This document shows, in pieces, positions 17,157 through 26,876 of a DNA stretch of 32,342 nt. The translations under genes were made by a program, and so were the position numbers. Positions within the stretch are counted from its first letter, which is position 1. The number at the start of each line of letters is the position of its first letter. The notes under the pieces were generated by a model. That model did no database searches and was not told where the DNA came from. It was given only the letters and a program-made list of their open reading frames with translations. The stretch comes from Bacteroidales bacterium (lineage in GTDB: Bacteria; Bacteroidota; Bacteroidia; Bacteroidales; WCHB1-69): positions 1-32,342 of the forward strand of contig JAIKYR010000064.1 in the NCBI GenBank assembly GCA_024682995.1, in the 5' to 3' direction.

Positions 17157-19784
17157 ATGAAACGTGGATTTTTTTCTCTCTTATGGCTATGCATGATGAC
17201 TGTGACAATGCTCTCGGCGCAAACCACCTATTTCGTTTCCAACAGTGGCAACGACAGTAACAACGGTTTGTCGTGGGCCACGGCCAAGGCCACCATCAAC
17301 GGGGCGATGGCGCTGATTACCTCAACCAACGACGATTCGGTGTTCGTGGCGGTGGGTACCTATCCGGCCTGTACCGTCAAGAGCGGTACGCATGTGTATG
17401 GCGGGTTTGCGGGTACGGAGGCACACCTCTGCGACCGGCAGCCGCTTACCTTCGGCATCGCCGCCGACAGTTCCTGTTCCCGAATCGATGCTCAACAGAA
17501 CAGCAGTTATACTGTCCAGATTAACGGCTATTTTTACTACAATAACAGTTATAATTGCTGGAGAAACACCCTTGACGGGTTTTATGTGACGGGTGGAACC
17601 TCGTATGGCGTTTATGATGCGGCCAACAACACGCACACCATCTCCAACTGCACTATAACAGGAAATGCCAGCGGTCTGTATCTGACCTTGGCATCTAACA
17701 ACACATACTACAGTTCCACATTCCAGGTTTCTGATTGTAAAATCATTGGAAATACCACATACGGCGGCGTGCAGATGTACAACGGCAACCAGACATACGG
17801 AGCCACTTTTGAATTCAACAACTGTGTGATCGCAGAAAACACTGGTAACCAATTCGGTGGCATGAGGTTCAACACGTATGCTTATTCTACAACCAATAAT
17901 ATTATTGTAAACAATTGTGACATTGTGAAGAATGTCGCCTCCGGACTGACTGCCAAGGCCGGTGGCATCCTCATACAGAGCAACGACTTCGACTACGTCA
18001 ATACGAAATGCGAGTGGAGGATCCTTAATTCGCGCATCATTGACAATACCGTCTATACCACGGCCACCACTGCCAGCGCGGACAACAGTTGGCCATATAT
18101 TGCCGGCGGTGTCAGCGCATATACGCACACCACACATATTCTGGGTTGTGTGATAGCCAATAACAGCGCCATCTCCACCGAGGGCATCGATGTAACCGGC
18201 GGTGTGACATCGTACGCCAATGGAACAAACACCTCCTCCAACAACACCGGTAATCCTGTAGGACGGTTATATATGACCAACTGCGTGGTGACGAACAACC
18301 TTGCACAGACCACCCATTCCAACGGCACTGGGGGCATCCGCACCACCAAGGCCGCCACGGTTAAGAACACAGTGGCCTGGAACAACAAGCGCGGCAGCAC
18401 AGTCTCCAACACCAGATGGTCCACCAATTTCTCAGTTCCCTACACCTATTGCGCCAGTGACGCGAACCCCACCAGCGACTTCGCCGCCGACAGCACTAAC
18501 ATCGTTTTGGATACGGTTGTTTTGCCGATGTTTGTGAATCCGTCTGTTATGATGGGCGCCGCCACCAGCGCCACAGACCTGTCGAACCTGAACGCCGACT
18601 GGCGGGTGCTGCCCATATCCCCGTTGGTGGATGCGGGCGACCCCAACACGGCGTTCATCACCTATTTGCCGGCCACCGACATGGATGGCAATCCGCGCAT
18701 TTACAACAGCATTGCCGACATCGGGGCCTACGAGTGCACGCAAACGACGATGAGCCAGGTTATCAATTGGGATCAAACTTTGAATGCCACGTTAGGTGAT
18801 GCTCCCATCCGCTTGACTGCCACGGCCACATCGGGACTGCCGGTAAGCTATAGTAGCAGCGACACAAGCATTGCCTATGTCCATAGCGACAGTCTCTATT
18901 TCGTCGGGGTTGGCGCCGCCCTCATCACCGCTTCACAGGCCGGCAATGCTGTGTTCCAGCCCGCCGTCGACGTGAACCTGATTGTGAACGTGTCGGCTCC
19001 GGTGCTCAACCAGAGCATTGTTTGGAATCAGACACTGACCGTCAGCCTTGACAGTGGCACGTTGGCGCTGAATGCCACCGCCACCTCCGGACTGCCCGTG
19101 ACTTATACCTGCAGCGATGAGAATGTGGCCACGGTTAGTGGAAATGTGCTCAATCTGGTCGGGGTGGGGCAGGCTGTCATCACAGCCTCGCAACCAGGCA
19201 ATGCCTATTACCATCCTGCTCCCATTGTGGTGAAGATTCTGACGGTTACGGAATCGGGCGGCGATATTCCCATGCAGGCACAAACTATCCAGTGGGACCA
19301 GGACTTAACCGTGAGTTTGAGTGACCGTTATCTGCCGCTCACCGCCACGGCCACGTCTGGACTGCCCGTAAGCTACACGTGCAATGATGAAGCCATCGCC
19401 ACCGTGTATGGCGAAATCCTGATGCTCAACGCTCCCGGATTAGCCATCATAACGGCATCGCAAGCAGGCAACGAGATGTACTATCCGGCCCAGGATGTGA
19501 TGAAGGTGCTGAATGTACAAGATCCGGACGGCGTGGGTGACTATGCGCTGACAACTACGACCCTCTATCCGAATCCTACCACGGGGATGGTTCACTTGTC
19601 TGCCTCGCAGGACATAAGGGCGTATGAATTGTATGATGCGATGGGAGTCCGGATCATTGGGGAAGCTGTTCACGGAAATTCAGTTCTTGTTAATCTCACT
19701 CCTTATCCTGCTGGCTGGTACCTGCTGAAGGTCTTTTTTGCCAATGGACAGACTTCTGTTTTGAAAGTGGTGAAGATGCGGTAG
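17157..19784 (+). CDS. Secreted parallel beta-helix protein with three C-terminal Ig-like repeats and a T9SS type A sorting domain
   Basis: TTYFVSNSGNDSNNGLSWATAKATINGAM start and repeated ISNCTITGN/VNNCDIVKN-type rungs; C-terminal TTLYPNPTTGMVHLS...YPAGWYLLKVFFANGQTSVLKVVKMR. Start MKRGFFSLLW preferred over 17142. Confidence 0.85.
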   Translation: MKRGFFSLLWLCMMTVTMLSAQTTYFVSNSGNDSNNGLSWATAKATINGAMALITSTNDDSVFVAVGTYPACTVKSGTHVYGGFAGTEAHLCDRQPLTFGIAADSSCSRIDAQQNSSYTVQINGYFYYNNSYNCWRNTLDGFYVTGGTSYGVYDAANNTHTISNCTITGNASGLYLTLASNNTYYSSTFQVSDCKIIGNTTYGGVQMYNGNQTYGATFEFNNCVIAENTGNQFGGMRFNTYAYSTTNNIIVNNCDIVKNVASGLTAKAGGILIQSNDFDYVNTKCEWRILNSRIIDNTVYTTATTASADNSWPYIAGGVSAYTHTTHILGCVIANNSAISTEGIDVTGGVTSYANGTNTSSNNTGNPVGRLYMTNCVVTNNLAQTTHSNGTGGIRTTKAATVKNTVAWNNKRGSTVSNTRWSTNFSVPYTYCASDANPTSDFAADSTNIVLDTVVLPMFVNPSVMMGAATSATDLSNLNADWRVLPISPLVDAGDPNTAFITYLPATDMDGNPRIYNSIADIGAYECTQTTMSQVINWDQTLNATLGDAPIRLTATATSGLPVSYSSSDTSIAYVHSDSLYFVGVGAALITASQAGNAVFQPAVDVNLIVNVSAPVLNQSIVWNQTLTVSLDSGTLALNATATSGLPVTYTCSDENVATVSGNVLNLVGVGQAVITASQPGNAYYHPAPIVVKILTVTESGGDIPMQAQTIQWDQDLTVSLSDRYLPLTATATSGLPVSYTCNDEAIATVYGEILMLNAPGLAIITASQAGNEMYYPAQDVMKVLNVQDPDGVGDYALTTTTLYPNPTTGMVHLSASQDIRAYELYDAMGVRIIGEAVHGNSVLVNLTPYPAGWYLLKVFFANGQTSVLKVVKMR
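18762..19515 (+). repeat. Three tandem ~75-80 aa repeats within the T9SS cargo
   Basis: INWDQTLNATLGDAPIRLTATATSGLPVSYSSSD.../IVWNQTLTVSLDSGTLALNATATSGLPVTYTCSD.../IQWDQDLTVSLSDRYLPLTATATSGLPVSYTCND..., each ending ITASQ(A/P)GN...P. Confidence 0.88.
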
Positions 19785-19808
19785 GGGAAGATTGTTCCTG
19801 CGAACCCG

Positions 19809-20570
19809 TTACTTTTTGTGGGATTTCATTTTCTTCCGTTTGCGGACGGCCTCTTTATACCTTTTTTGGCAGCCTTTGATGTACTCGTCCGTGAATTTCG
19901 GGTTCCCGTATTTGGCCATGCGCCCTTGGATGACGCCGGCCTGGTGGTTCAGGTATCCTGAGGGTCTTGCAGGATTGCGTTTCAGCGGGGCGGGGTAGCA
20001 GGCGGTGATGAGGGCGGCTTGGCGGGCATTTAGATGCTTGGCGCTGCAGTGGAAATAGTGTTGTGCGGCAGCCTCCGACCCGTAGATGCCAGGCCCCATC
20101 TCGATGACGTTGAGATAGACCTCCATAATGCGCTCCTTGTCCCAGAAGGTTTCAATCAGGAAAGTGTAGTAAGTCTCCAGCCCCTTCCGTATCCAGGAAC
20201 TCTTGGGCCAGCAGAACACGTTCTTGGCCGTCTGCTGCGAGATGGTGCTGCCGCCGCGATGGCGCGTGCCCTTCTTGCGCTCCTGCATCACAATGTCTAA
20301 TGCGATGACATCAAAGCCGTTGTGTCCGAGGAAGTAGTTGTCCTCCGATGCGATGGCCGCCTTGTACATGTAGGGGGAAATTTCCTCAATGGGTTTCCAT
20401 TTTTTCTCAATAGGATACCCGTATTGTACCTTGCGGATGATCATCAAGGGCGTGACGGGCGGGTTTACCCATCGGAAAATAACAGTAAAGAATATGCTCA
20501 ACAGGAAGCACGTCAGGATTACCAGTCCTAAAATCCTCCAAAATCCCTTTTTTTTACCTTTTTTTGCCAT
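19809..20570 (-). CDS. mtgA: Monofunctional biosynthetic peptidoglycan transglycosylase
   Basis: AIASEDNYFLGHNGFD, RGGSTISQQTAKNVFCWP, KERIMEVYLNVIEMGPGIYGSEAAAQHYF (GT51 motifs); single N-terminal TM. Confidence 0.93.
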   Translation of the reverse strand: MAKKGKKKGFWRILGLVILTCFLLSIFFTVIFRWVNPPVTPLMIIRKVQYGYPIEKKWKPIEEISPYMYKAAIASEDNYFLGHNGFDVIALDIVMQERKKGTRHRGGSTISQQTAKNVFCWPKSSWIRKGLETYYTFLIETFWDKERIMEVYLNVIEMGPGIYGSEAAAQHYFHCSAKHLNARQAALITACYPAPLKRNPARPSGYLNHQAGVIQGRMAKYGNPKFTDEYIKGCQKRYKEAVRKRKKMKSHKK

Positions 20571-20618
20571 TGTGTTAAAGCGATAAATTGATTAATAATC
20601 CCTCATGGAAAAGGGCGG

Positions 20619-20626
20619 CAAAAATA
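20619..20626 (-). promoter_or_regulatory. -7 promoter box (TATTTTTG on minus) for mtgA
   Basis: CAAAAATA on + strand about 49 bp upstream of the mtgA start. Confidence 0.5.
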
Positions 20627-20660
20627 CAAAATTTGCGGGGTGTAATCCCGAATTTTTTCC

Positions 20661-20668
20661 TATTTTTG
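20661..20668 (+). promoter_or_regulatory. -7 promoter box TATTTTTG for recF
   Basis: TAnnTTTG 73 bp upstream of the ATG at 20741. Confidence 0.5.
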
Positions 20669-20740
20669 CCCCCTCTAAAATGCAATCCGCACACACTCGC
20701 TCAACTCTAAACGCTCAATGCTCAACACTAATTCCCATCC

Positions 20741-21847
20741 ATGTATCTCAAGCATCTGAAACTTACGAACTTCAAAAGCTACGAGGAGGCTGAATTCTCT
20801 TTCGATGAGAATGTGAATGCCATTGTCGGTCGGAACGGCAGCGGCAAGACCAACCTGCTGGACGCGATATACTATTTGTCTTTTTGCAAAAGCTATTTCG
20901 CCGCACAGGATGTCTATTCCGTGCGTTTCGACACCGATTTCTTCGCCATACATGGTGAGTTTGTGCAGCGCGAGACGCAGAATCACACGCAAGTGAGCTG
21001 TACCTATCGCAACGGGCACAAGTCGGTGCGGGCCAATAAGAAAGAGTATCCCCGTCTCAGCGCCCATATCGGCCTTTTTCCCGCGGTGATGGTGTCCCCG
21101 TACGACAGCGACATCATCAACGAGGTGAGCGACACGCGCCGTCGGTTCTTCGACACCATCATCTCGCAGTTCGATGCCGAGTACTTGCAGAATCTGATAT
21201 CCTACCGCAAGCTGCTGATGCAGCGTAACGCCCTCCTCAAGCAGATGCTGGAGAACCATCGCACCGATGTGGAACTGCTTCGGATTCTGGACGAGCAGAT
21301 GATCCCGCTGGGCCATCAGATATTCACCTGCCGGCAGGCGTTCATTGAGGATGTGCTTCCCGTGTTCCAACAACATTACCATCAATTGTCAGGCGGTTCG
21401 GAGGATGTCTCTATCCAATACAAGTCGGGGTTGCAGACTGCCACGTATGCAGAAGGCTTGCAGCAGACGGCGCAGTCGGACCTGCATAGCGGTTTTACTA
21501 ATTTCGGGGTTCATAAAGATGACTACCTCTTCTTCATCAACGGACAGCCGATTCGGCGCTTCGGCTCTCAGGGACAGCAGAAATCCTTTTCTTTGGCGCT
21601 TCGCTTGGCCCAATTTGACTATTCCTGCATGCGTAAGAAGGTCAAACCCATCCTTCTGCTGGACGATATCTTCGACAAATTGGACAAAAACCGCATATCC
21701 GAGCTTCTTAAAATGGTAGGTGATGACCACTTTGGGCAAGTTTTCTTGACCGATACGGATGAGAACCGCGTGCGCCAGATTCTCTCTGAGTACGGCATCC
21801 AGCATCAGATGGTGGAGATAAAGGAGCAGGTGGACAATGAACTATAA
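20741..21847 (+). CDS. recF: DNA replication/repair protein RecF
   Basis: MYLKHLKLTNFKSYEEAEFSF; Walker A GRNGSGKTN; signature-like FGSQGQQKSFSLALRLAQ; Walker B PILLLDDIFDKLD. Confidence 0.95.
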   Translation: MYLKHLKLTNFKSYEEAEFSFDENVNAIVGRNGSGKTNLLDAIYYLSFCKSYFAAQDVYSVRFDTDFFAIHGEFVQRETQNHTQVSCTYRNGHKSVRANKKEYPRLSAHIGLFPAVMVSPYDSDIINEVSDTRRRFFDTIISQFDAEYLQNLISYRKLLMQRNALLKQMLENHRTDVELLRILDEQMIPLGHQIFTCRQAFIEDVLPVFQQHYHQLSGGSEDVSIQYKSGLQTATYAEGLQQTAQSDLHSGFTNFGVHKDDYLFFINGQPIRRFGSQGQQKSFSLALRLAQFDYSCMRKKVKPILLLDDIFDKLDKNRISELLKMVGDDHFGQVFLTDTDENRVRQILSEYGIQHQMVEIKEQVDNEL

Positions 21848-21893
21848 ACTATAATTTTGAACTTCAGGTGTTTTGAAGTGTTTTAAACCAATA

Positions 21894-21916
21894 ACTATTA
21901 ATTATTAACTGTTAAT
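21894..21916. repeat. AT-rich 23-bp dispersed repeat, copy B
   Basis: ACTATTAATTATTAACTGTTAAT; 22/23 identical to 3849-3871. Confidence 0.6.
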
Positions 21917-21928
21917 ATTAATTGTAAA

Positions 21929-23593
21929 ATGCAAACAATCCCCGTTCTATGCCGGAATCTTAAGGCAGAATTGCAGGTGCTGTACGGTACAACACTGTTG
22001 GAGTTAATAAAAAATGAGGATATAAAATCCGAGAATGTTTTTCTTGGTGCGCTGGTGAACAACAAGGTCCGCGATTTGACCTATCGGATCCACAAGCCGG
22101 CGGTTATAGAGTTTTTCGACTATTATTCCACATACGGGCACAATATGTATGTGCGTTCTCTTTATTTCCTGCTTTGTAAAACGGTTCACGATCTTTTCCC
22201 GTTAAAGGTGAAGTTGCATATTAAGCATTCCATCTCTGGCGGTCGTTTCTGCCGTTTAGAGCAAATGGATGAGCCGATTACAGAGGAACTTGTGAAACGT
22301 ATGAAGCACCACATGGTGTCGCTGGTGGAGCGTGACATCCCGTTCGAGCGCGTGGGCATGCTCACGCCGGATGCTATCCGCACGTTCCAGGAGTATGGTT
22401 TGGAGGATAAGTACGAACTTTTCAAGAACCGTGACAGGATTTACACCTCCGTATATAAATTGGAGAACACGGTGAACTACTATTATGGTTTCATGGTGCC
22501 CTCCACAGGCTATCTCAAGATGTTCGGATTGGAACCATACGAGGACGGTATCTTGCTTAAGATACCATCATCTAAAAATATCAATGTGCTGCCGAAGACC
22601 CGCCGGATGCCCAAATTGTTTTCGGTATATAGGGAAAACAAACAATGGGCCGAAGAGTTGGGCATACCGCATGTGAGCGACTTGAACCGTCTGATTGATG
22701 AAGACAAGGTGCAGGATATGATTCTGGTTGCAGAGGCTTTTCAGGAGAAACGCATTGCCGCCGTTGCTGACAATATTTATAATCGGGGTGGGGTAAAGAT
22801 GGTGCTTATCAGCGGCCCGTCCAGCTCAGGCAAGACCACCACTTGCAAGCGGTTGTCGGTGCAGCTGGCTGTACACGGCTACCATCCAGTGCAGATTTCG
22901 GTGGATGATTTCTTTGTGGAGCGCGATGAGACTCCGAAGGATAAAAACGGGAAATTCGATTTTGAAGCCTTGGAGGCCGTTGATTTGCCGCTATTCAACC
23001 GTACCCTTACCGATTTGATTGCCGGAAAGCGCGTGAAACTTCCTACCTTTGATTTTACGAGAGGCACCAAAGTGTGGAACGGAAAATCTATCCAACTGGA
23101 CGACAAGTCTATCATGGTCATTGAGGGCATCCATTGTCTGAATCCCAAACTCACCGAGCAGGTGCCCGATGATGTCAAATTCAAGATCTTCGTGTCGGCG
23201 CTGACCTCCATTTCCATTGACCGTCAGAATCCCATACCTACGGCAGATAACCGCCTGATACGTCGTATTGTGCGCGACTACAACTACCGTGGATATTCGG
23301 CGGTGGAGACCCTTCGTCGCTGGCGAAGCGTCCGTAATGGAGAGGAGAAGAATATCTTCCCGTTCCAGGAAAATGCCGATGAGATGATCAATACCTCTCT
23401 GATTTTTGAGCTGGGCCTGCTGAAAACCTACGCGATGTCCATTCTAGATGCCGTTCCGGAGTCGCTGCCGGAGTATGCCGAAGCCGTGCGCTTGCGTAAG
23501 TTCCTGTCCTATTTCAAGTCCATACCCGAGGAAAAGGTGCCCGGCACCTCCATCCTCCGCGAGTTTGTGGGTGGTAGCAAATTCTCCTACTGA
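21929..23593 (+). CDS. Nucleoside (uridine-type) kinase with N-terminal TGS/ThrRS-like region
   Basis: Walker A LISGPSSSGKTTTCKRL; HPVQISVDDFFVERDETP; MVIEGIHCLNPKLT; 554 aa, typical of the Bacteroidota fused nucleoside kinase. Confidence 0.88.
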   Translation: MQTIPVLCRNLKAELQVLYGTTLLELIKNEDIKSENVFLGALVNNKVRDLTYRIHKPAVIEFFDYYSTYGHNMYVRSLYFLLCKTVHDLFPLKVKLHIKHSISGGRFCRLEQMDEPITEELVKRMKHHMVSLVERDIPFERVGMLTPDAIRTFQEYGLEDKYELFKNRDRIYTSVYKLENTVNYYYGFMVPSTGYLKMFGLEPYEDGILLKIPSSKNINVLPKTRRMPKLFSVYRENKQWAEELGIPHVSDLNRLIDEDKVQDMILVAEAFQEKRIAAVADNIYNRGGVKMVLISGPSSSGKTTTCKRLSVQLAVHGYHPVQISVDDFFVERDETPKDKNGKFDFEALEAVDLPLFNRTLTDLIAGKRVKLPTFDFTRGTKVWNGKSIQLDDKSIMVIEGIHCLNPKLTEQVPDDVKFKIFVSALTSISIDRQNPIPTADNRLIRRIVRDYNYRGYSAVETLRRWRSVRNGEEKNIFPFQENADEMINTSLIFELGLLKTYAMSILDAVPESLPEYAEAVRLRKFLSYFKSIPEEKVPGTSILREFVGGSKFSY

Positions 23594-24375
23594 TGATTGC
23601 CCTGATTGGTTCTGGAAATGTGGCGGCTTGGATAGCCCATCGCCTGCGGGATTCAAAAGAGTTTCGCATTGGACAGGTATATAGCCGCAATATCGACCAT
23701 GCCCGGCGCATCGCCGACAGGGTGGGGGCAGAGGCCATCGACAGAATGGAGGACTTGTCAAGGGAGGCTTCGATGTATCTTTTTTCCGTGTCCGATGATG
23801 CGTACCGCAAGCTGCTGCCGCAGATTCCGTTCACGATGCCGTTGGCTCTCCATACGGCTGGCTCGGTGTCGCAGCAGGTGTTCGCAGGGTATGCTGTGGA
23901 GTACGGAGTGTTGTATCCTCTGCAGACATTTTCCGAAAATTCGGTGTATGAGGGCTTACAAGTGCCTGTTTGTCTGGAGACTGATCATTTGGGTGCCTCG
24001 CTCGACAGCGTGGAGCGGCTGGCGGCGGCTTTGTCAGAACAGCGCTGCCGGATGTCAGGACATCAGCGGACAGTGGCGCATCTGGCAGCTGTGTTCGCTT
24101 GCAATTTCTCCAATGCCATGTTCACTATTGCCTCCGACATTCTGCAGGAAAACGGCATGAGTCTGGATCTGCTTCGCCCTCTCATGCAGCAGACGCTGGA
24201 CAAACTTGATGTCATGTCGCCGAGGCAGGCACAGACGGGTCCCGCCAAGAGGAGGGATGACAGGGTGTTGCACAACCATTTGGCGGCGTTGGATGATCCG
24301 ATCCAGCGTGACATTTATCGACTGATTTCTATGTATATACAAATACAAAACGATTCTGGGAATGAGGATAAGTGA
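23593..24375 (+). CDS. Rossmann-like/DUF2520 domain protein
   Basis: N-terminal MIALIGSGNVAAWIAHRL; PLALHTAGSVSQQVF; VLYPLQTFSEN; C-terminal helical region. The ATG overlaps the preceding stop (TGATG). Confidence 0.85.
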   Translation: MIALIGSGNVAAWIAHRLRDSKEFRIGQVYSRNIDHARRIADRVGAEAIDRMEDLSREASMYLFSVSDDAYRKLLPQIPFTMPLALHTAGSVSQQVFAGYAVEYGVLYPLQTFSENSVYEGLQVPVCLETDHLGASLDSVERLAAALSEQRCRMSGHQRTVAHLAAVFACNFSNAMFTIASDILQENGMSLDLLRPLMQQTLDKLDVMSPRQAQTGPAKRRDDRVLHNHLAALDDPIQRDIYRLISMYIQIQNDSGNEDK

Positions 24376-24447
24376 GATTCTATCATCTTACGTAAAATTC
24401 CAATAGTTATTTTTGTCATTTTATCTTTTTTTTAACTTAAAAATCCG

Positions 24448-24455
24448 TATTTTTG
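24448..24455 (+). promoter_or_regulatory. -7 promoter box TATTTTTG for the TonB receptor gene
   Basis: TAnnTTTG about 17 bp upstream of the ATG at 24472. Confidence 0.55.
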
Positions 24456-24471
24456 CCGCCAAAAAAATGGA

Positions 24472-26784
24472 ATGATGCGAAGATTTGTGTTTTGTTTGCT
24501 GATGCTGCTCCCAATGCTTATGGCGGCACAGAATCTGCGGGGCAGGATCCTGGAAGTCAGAGAGGATGGCGACACGTTGGCCGTGGCTTCCGCTGCCGTC
24601 CAGTGGCTGCACACGTCGGTCGGGGAGTTCTCTGCAACTGACGGTTCCTTTTCCATCCCGCGCACGGGCACCGACACGCTCATTGTATCGTTTCCCACCT
24701 ACGAAAGCGAAACACTCCGCATTGACAAGCAGCAGAACGACATCACGATTTTTCTGTCGCATGCCCATTCCCTCGCCGAGGTTAGTGTGGTGGCCCGCGA
24801 CGGTTCCTTTATTTCCACACAACCGATTCTCACTTCGGTCATTACACAACAAGGCCTGCGTCGTGCCGCCTGCTGCAACCTGGCCGAAAGTTTTGAGAAC
24901 AGTGTGGCTATCGATTCGGAATTTCCCGATGCCGTGAGCGGCGCCCGGCAAATCGCGATGCTCGGATTGGCAGGCACCTATTCTCAAATCCTGTTGGAAA
25001 ATGTCCCGTATATTCGATTGCTTTCACATCAGTTCGGACTTGGCTTTGTGCCCGGCTCGTGGATGGAATCCATCAGCCTCTCAAAAGGAACTTCCTCTGT
25101 GGTAAACGGTTTTGAAGCCATTACAGGACAGATTAATGTTGATTACAAGAAACCTGAAACCAACTTGGAACGCTTTTTTATGAACTTCTACGCCAACTCG
25201 ATGGGTAAAGGCGAGCTGGCCATGAATACCCGTGTTCCTGTTGGGAAAAAAGATAAGGCAAGTACCAATTTCCTGATTTTCTTGGGAGACCAGTTGGCGA
25301 AGATGGACATGAACAAGGACGGCTTTATGGATGTGCCGCGCAGTCGCCAGCTCAACGTGATGAACCGATGGGACTACAAGTCTCCCGTGGTGGAGGGTCG
25401 CACGATGGTCGGTTTTGTGTGGGACAACCGTTTCGGCGGGCAGATGGACTTCTCCCCGTTGAATCCATATAGTATTCCTCTCTCGTATGGCTTTACTGCT
25501 GACAACAAAAGGGTGGATGTCATCACCAAAAACGGTTTCCTGCTGAAGGGCGAACACGAGAGCATCGGGACGATTGTCTCCTATACGGGACATTGGCTCA
25601 ATGCGCACTATGGTAGTAAGGATTATCAGGGTAATCAGCATAGCATTTATGCAAACGTTTTGTATTCCAATAAATTCGGGGCGAAGGAACGACATAAACT
25701 GACGGCGGGTGCCAGCCTGCAGTTCGATTGCTTGAATGAACTTTATTATGATGTTGATCCGTTTGTTTATAGTCCGACCCCCTTGGTCTTGATTCCCGAT
25801 TATAACAGACCTCACCACCATGACTTGATTCCCGGTGTTTTTGCCGAGTACGCTTACGTTATTGATCCGAAATTGGTGGTGATGGCGGGTATGCGTTTGG
25901 ATTACAATATGGTGCGCGACAGACAGCATTCGAATAACTGGGAAAGCATCAACCAGCTGTTCTGGACGCCGCGTGTGCATCTCAAATGGCAGGCGACCAA
26001 AGACTTGTCGGTTCGTGCTTCGGCGGGTAAGGGCTACCGGAATTCGCACTTCTTCGCCGAGAACCAGTCGTTGCTGCTATCATCCCGTAGCATTTGTTTG
26101 GACGGTCATGCGAAGCCCGAGGAGGCCTGGAATGCCGGGGCAAGTATGGTCTATCAGTTCAATATGCCGGGCGGGAAGGCTTCGGTGGCCGTGGATTATT
26201 TCTACACCCATTTTGTGCAGCAGATGATTGTGGATTTGGACCAGAACGTACACGAGGTGCACTATTACGCCCTCAATGGCGACTACAACGGATATGGGAA
26301 CCGGTCGCGCTCGCATTCTGCGCAGATTGAACTGACACTCAAGCCGTTCCAACGTTTCGAGGTGTTGTTGGCCTACCGCTACAACGATGTTCGCTATATG
26401 CGTCAGGGTGTGATGCGCCAGAAGGATCTGATGAGCCCCCACAAGGCACTTGTTAATCTCAATTACAGTACCCGTTTCGACAAATGGAAGTTCAACCTTA
26501 CACTTCAGGTGCATGGTCCGCAGCATCTGCCCGACATGACAGCCAATCCGGCCAGCACGCTTCCCGAATATGCTCCTACCTACTGCATTATGAATGCGCA
26601 GGTGACGAAGAAATTCCGCAGATGGGAACTCTATGTGGGCGGCGAGAATCTGCTGAACTACAAGCAGAAGAATCCCATCATTGATGCGCGGAACCCCTTT
26701 GGCGACAATTTCGATGCCACCGTGGTGTATGCGCCCATTACCGGCATCATGGGCTATGTGGGCGTTCGGGTTATACTAAAATAA
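24472..26784 (+). CDS. TonB-dependent receptor, probably metal-related
   Basis: Carboxypeptidase-regulatory-like N-terminus, plug with AACCNLAESFENSVAIDSEFPDAVSGARQIAMLGL, barrel ending GYVGVRVILK; followed by an HMA-domain gene. Confidence 0.88.
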   Translation: MMRRFVFCLLMLLPMLMAAQNLRGRILEVREDGDTLAVASAAVQWLHTSVGEFSATDGSFSIPRTGTDTLIVSFPTYESETLRIDKQQNDITIFLSHAHSLAEVSVVARDGSFISTQPILTSVITQQGLRRAACCNLAESFENSVAIDSEFPDAVSGARQIAMLGLAGTYSQILLENVPYIRLLSHQFGLGFVPGSWMESISLSKGTSSVVNGFEAITGQINVDYKKPETNLERFFMNFYANSMGKGELAMNTRVPVGKKDKASTNFLIFLGDQLAKMDMNKDGFMDVPRSRQLNVMNRWDYKSPVVEGRTMVGFVWDNRFGGQMDFSPLNPYSIPLSYGFTADNKRVDVITKNGFLLKGEHESIGTIVSYTGHWLNAHYGSKDYQGNQHSIYANVLYSNKFGAKERHKLTAGASLQFDCLNELYYDVDPFVYSPTPLVLIPDYNRPHHHDLIPGVFAEYAYVIDPKLVVMAGMRLDYNMVRDRQHSNNWESINQLFWTPRVHLKWQATKDLSVRASAGKGYRNSHFFAENQSLLLSSRSICLDGHAKPEEAWNAGASMVYQFNMPGGKASVAVDYFYTHFVQQMIVDLDQNVHEVHYYALNGDYNGYGNRSRSHSAQIELTLKPFQRFEVLLAYRYNDVRYMRQGVMRQKDLMSPHKALVNLNYSTRFDKWKFNLTLQVHGPQHLPDMTANPASTLPEYAPTYCIMNAQVTKKFRRWELYVGGENLLNYKQKNPIIDARNPFGDNFDATVVYAPITGIMGYVGVRVILK

Positions 26785-26876
26785 TAATGAGTACGTTAAA
26801 CCAATTGTAAATATAAGATTCTAATACTCTTTGTTGAAAAATCAAATTAATACAAATATTTATTAAACACAGTAAA

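Noticed and set aside
17322-18137. 271-aa minus ORF within the T9SS cargo gene
   Set aside because: Shadow ORF; the + strand has signal peptide, beta-helix and sorting domain.
25081-26049. 322-aa minus ORF opposite the metal-type TonB receptor
   Set aside because: Shadow ORF of a coherent receptor CDS.
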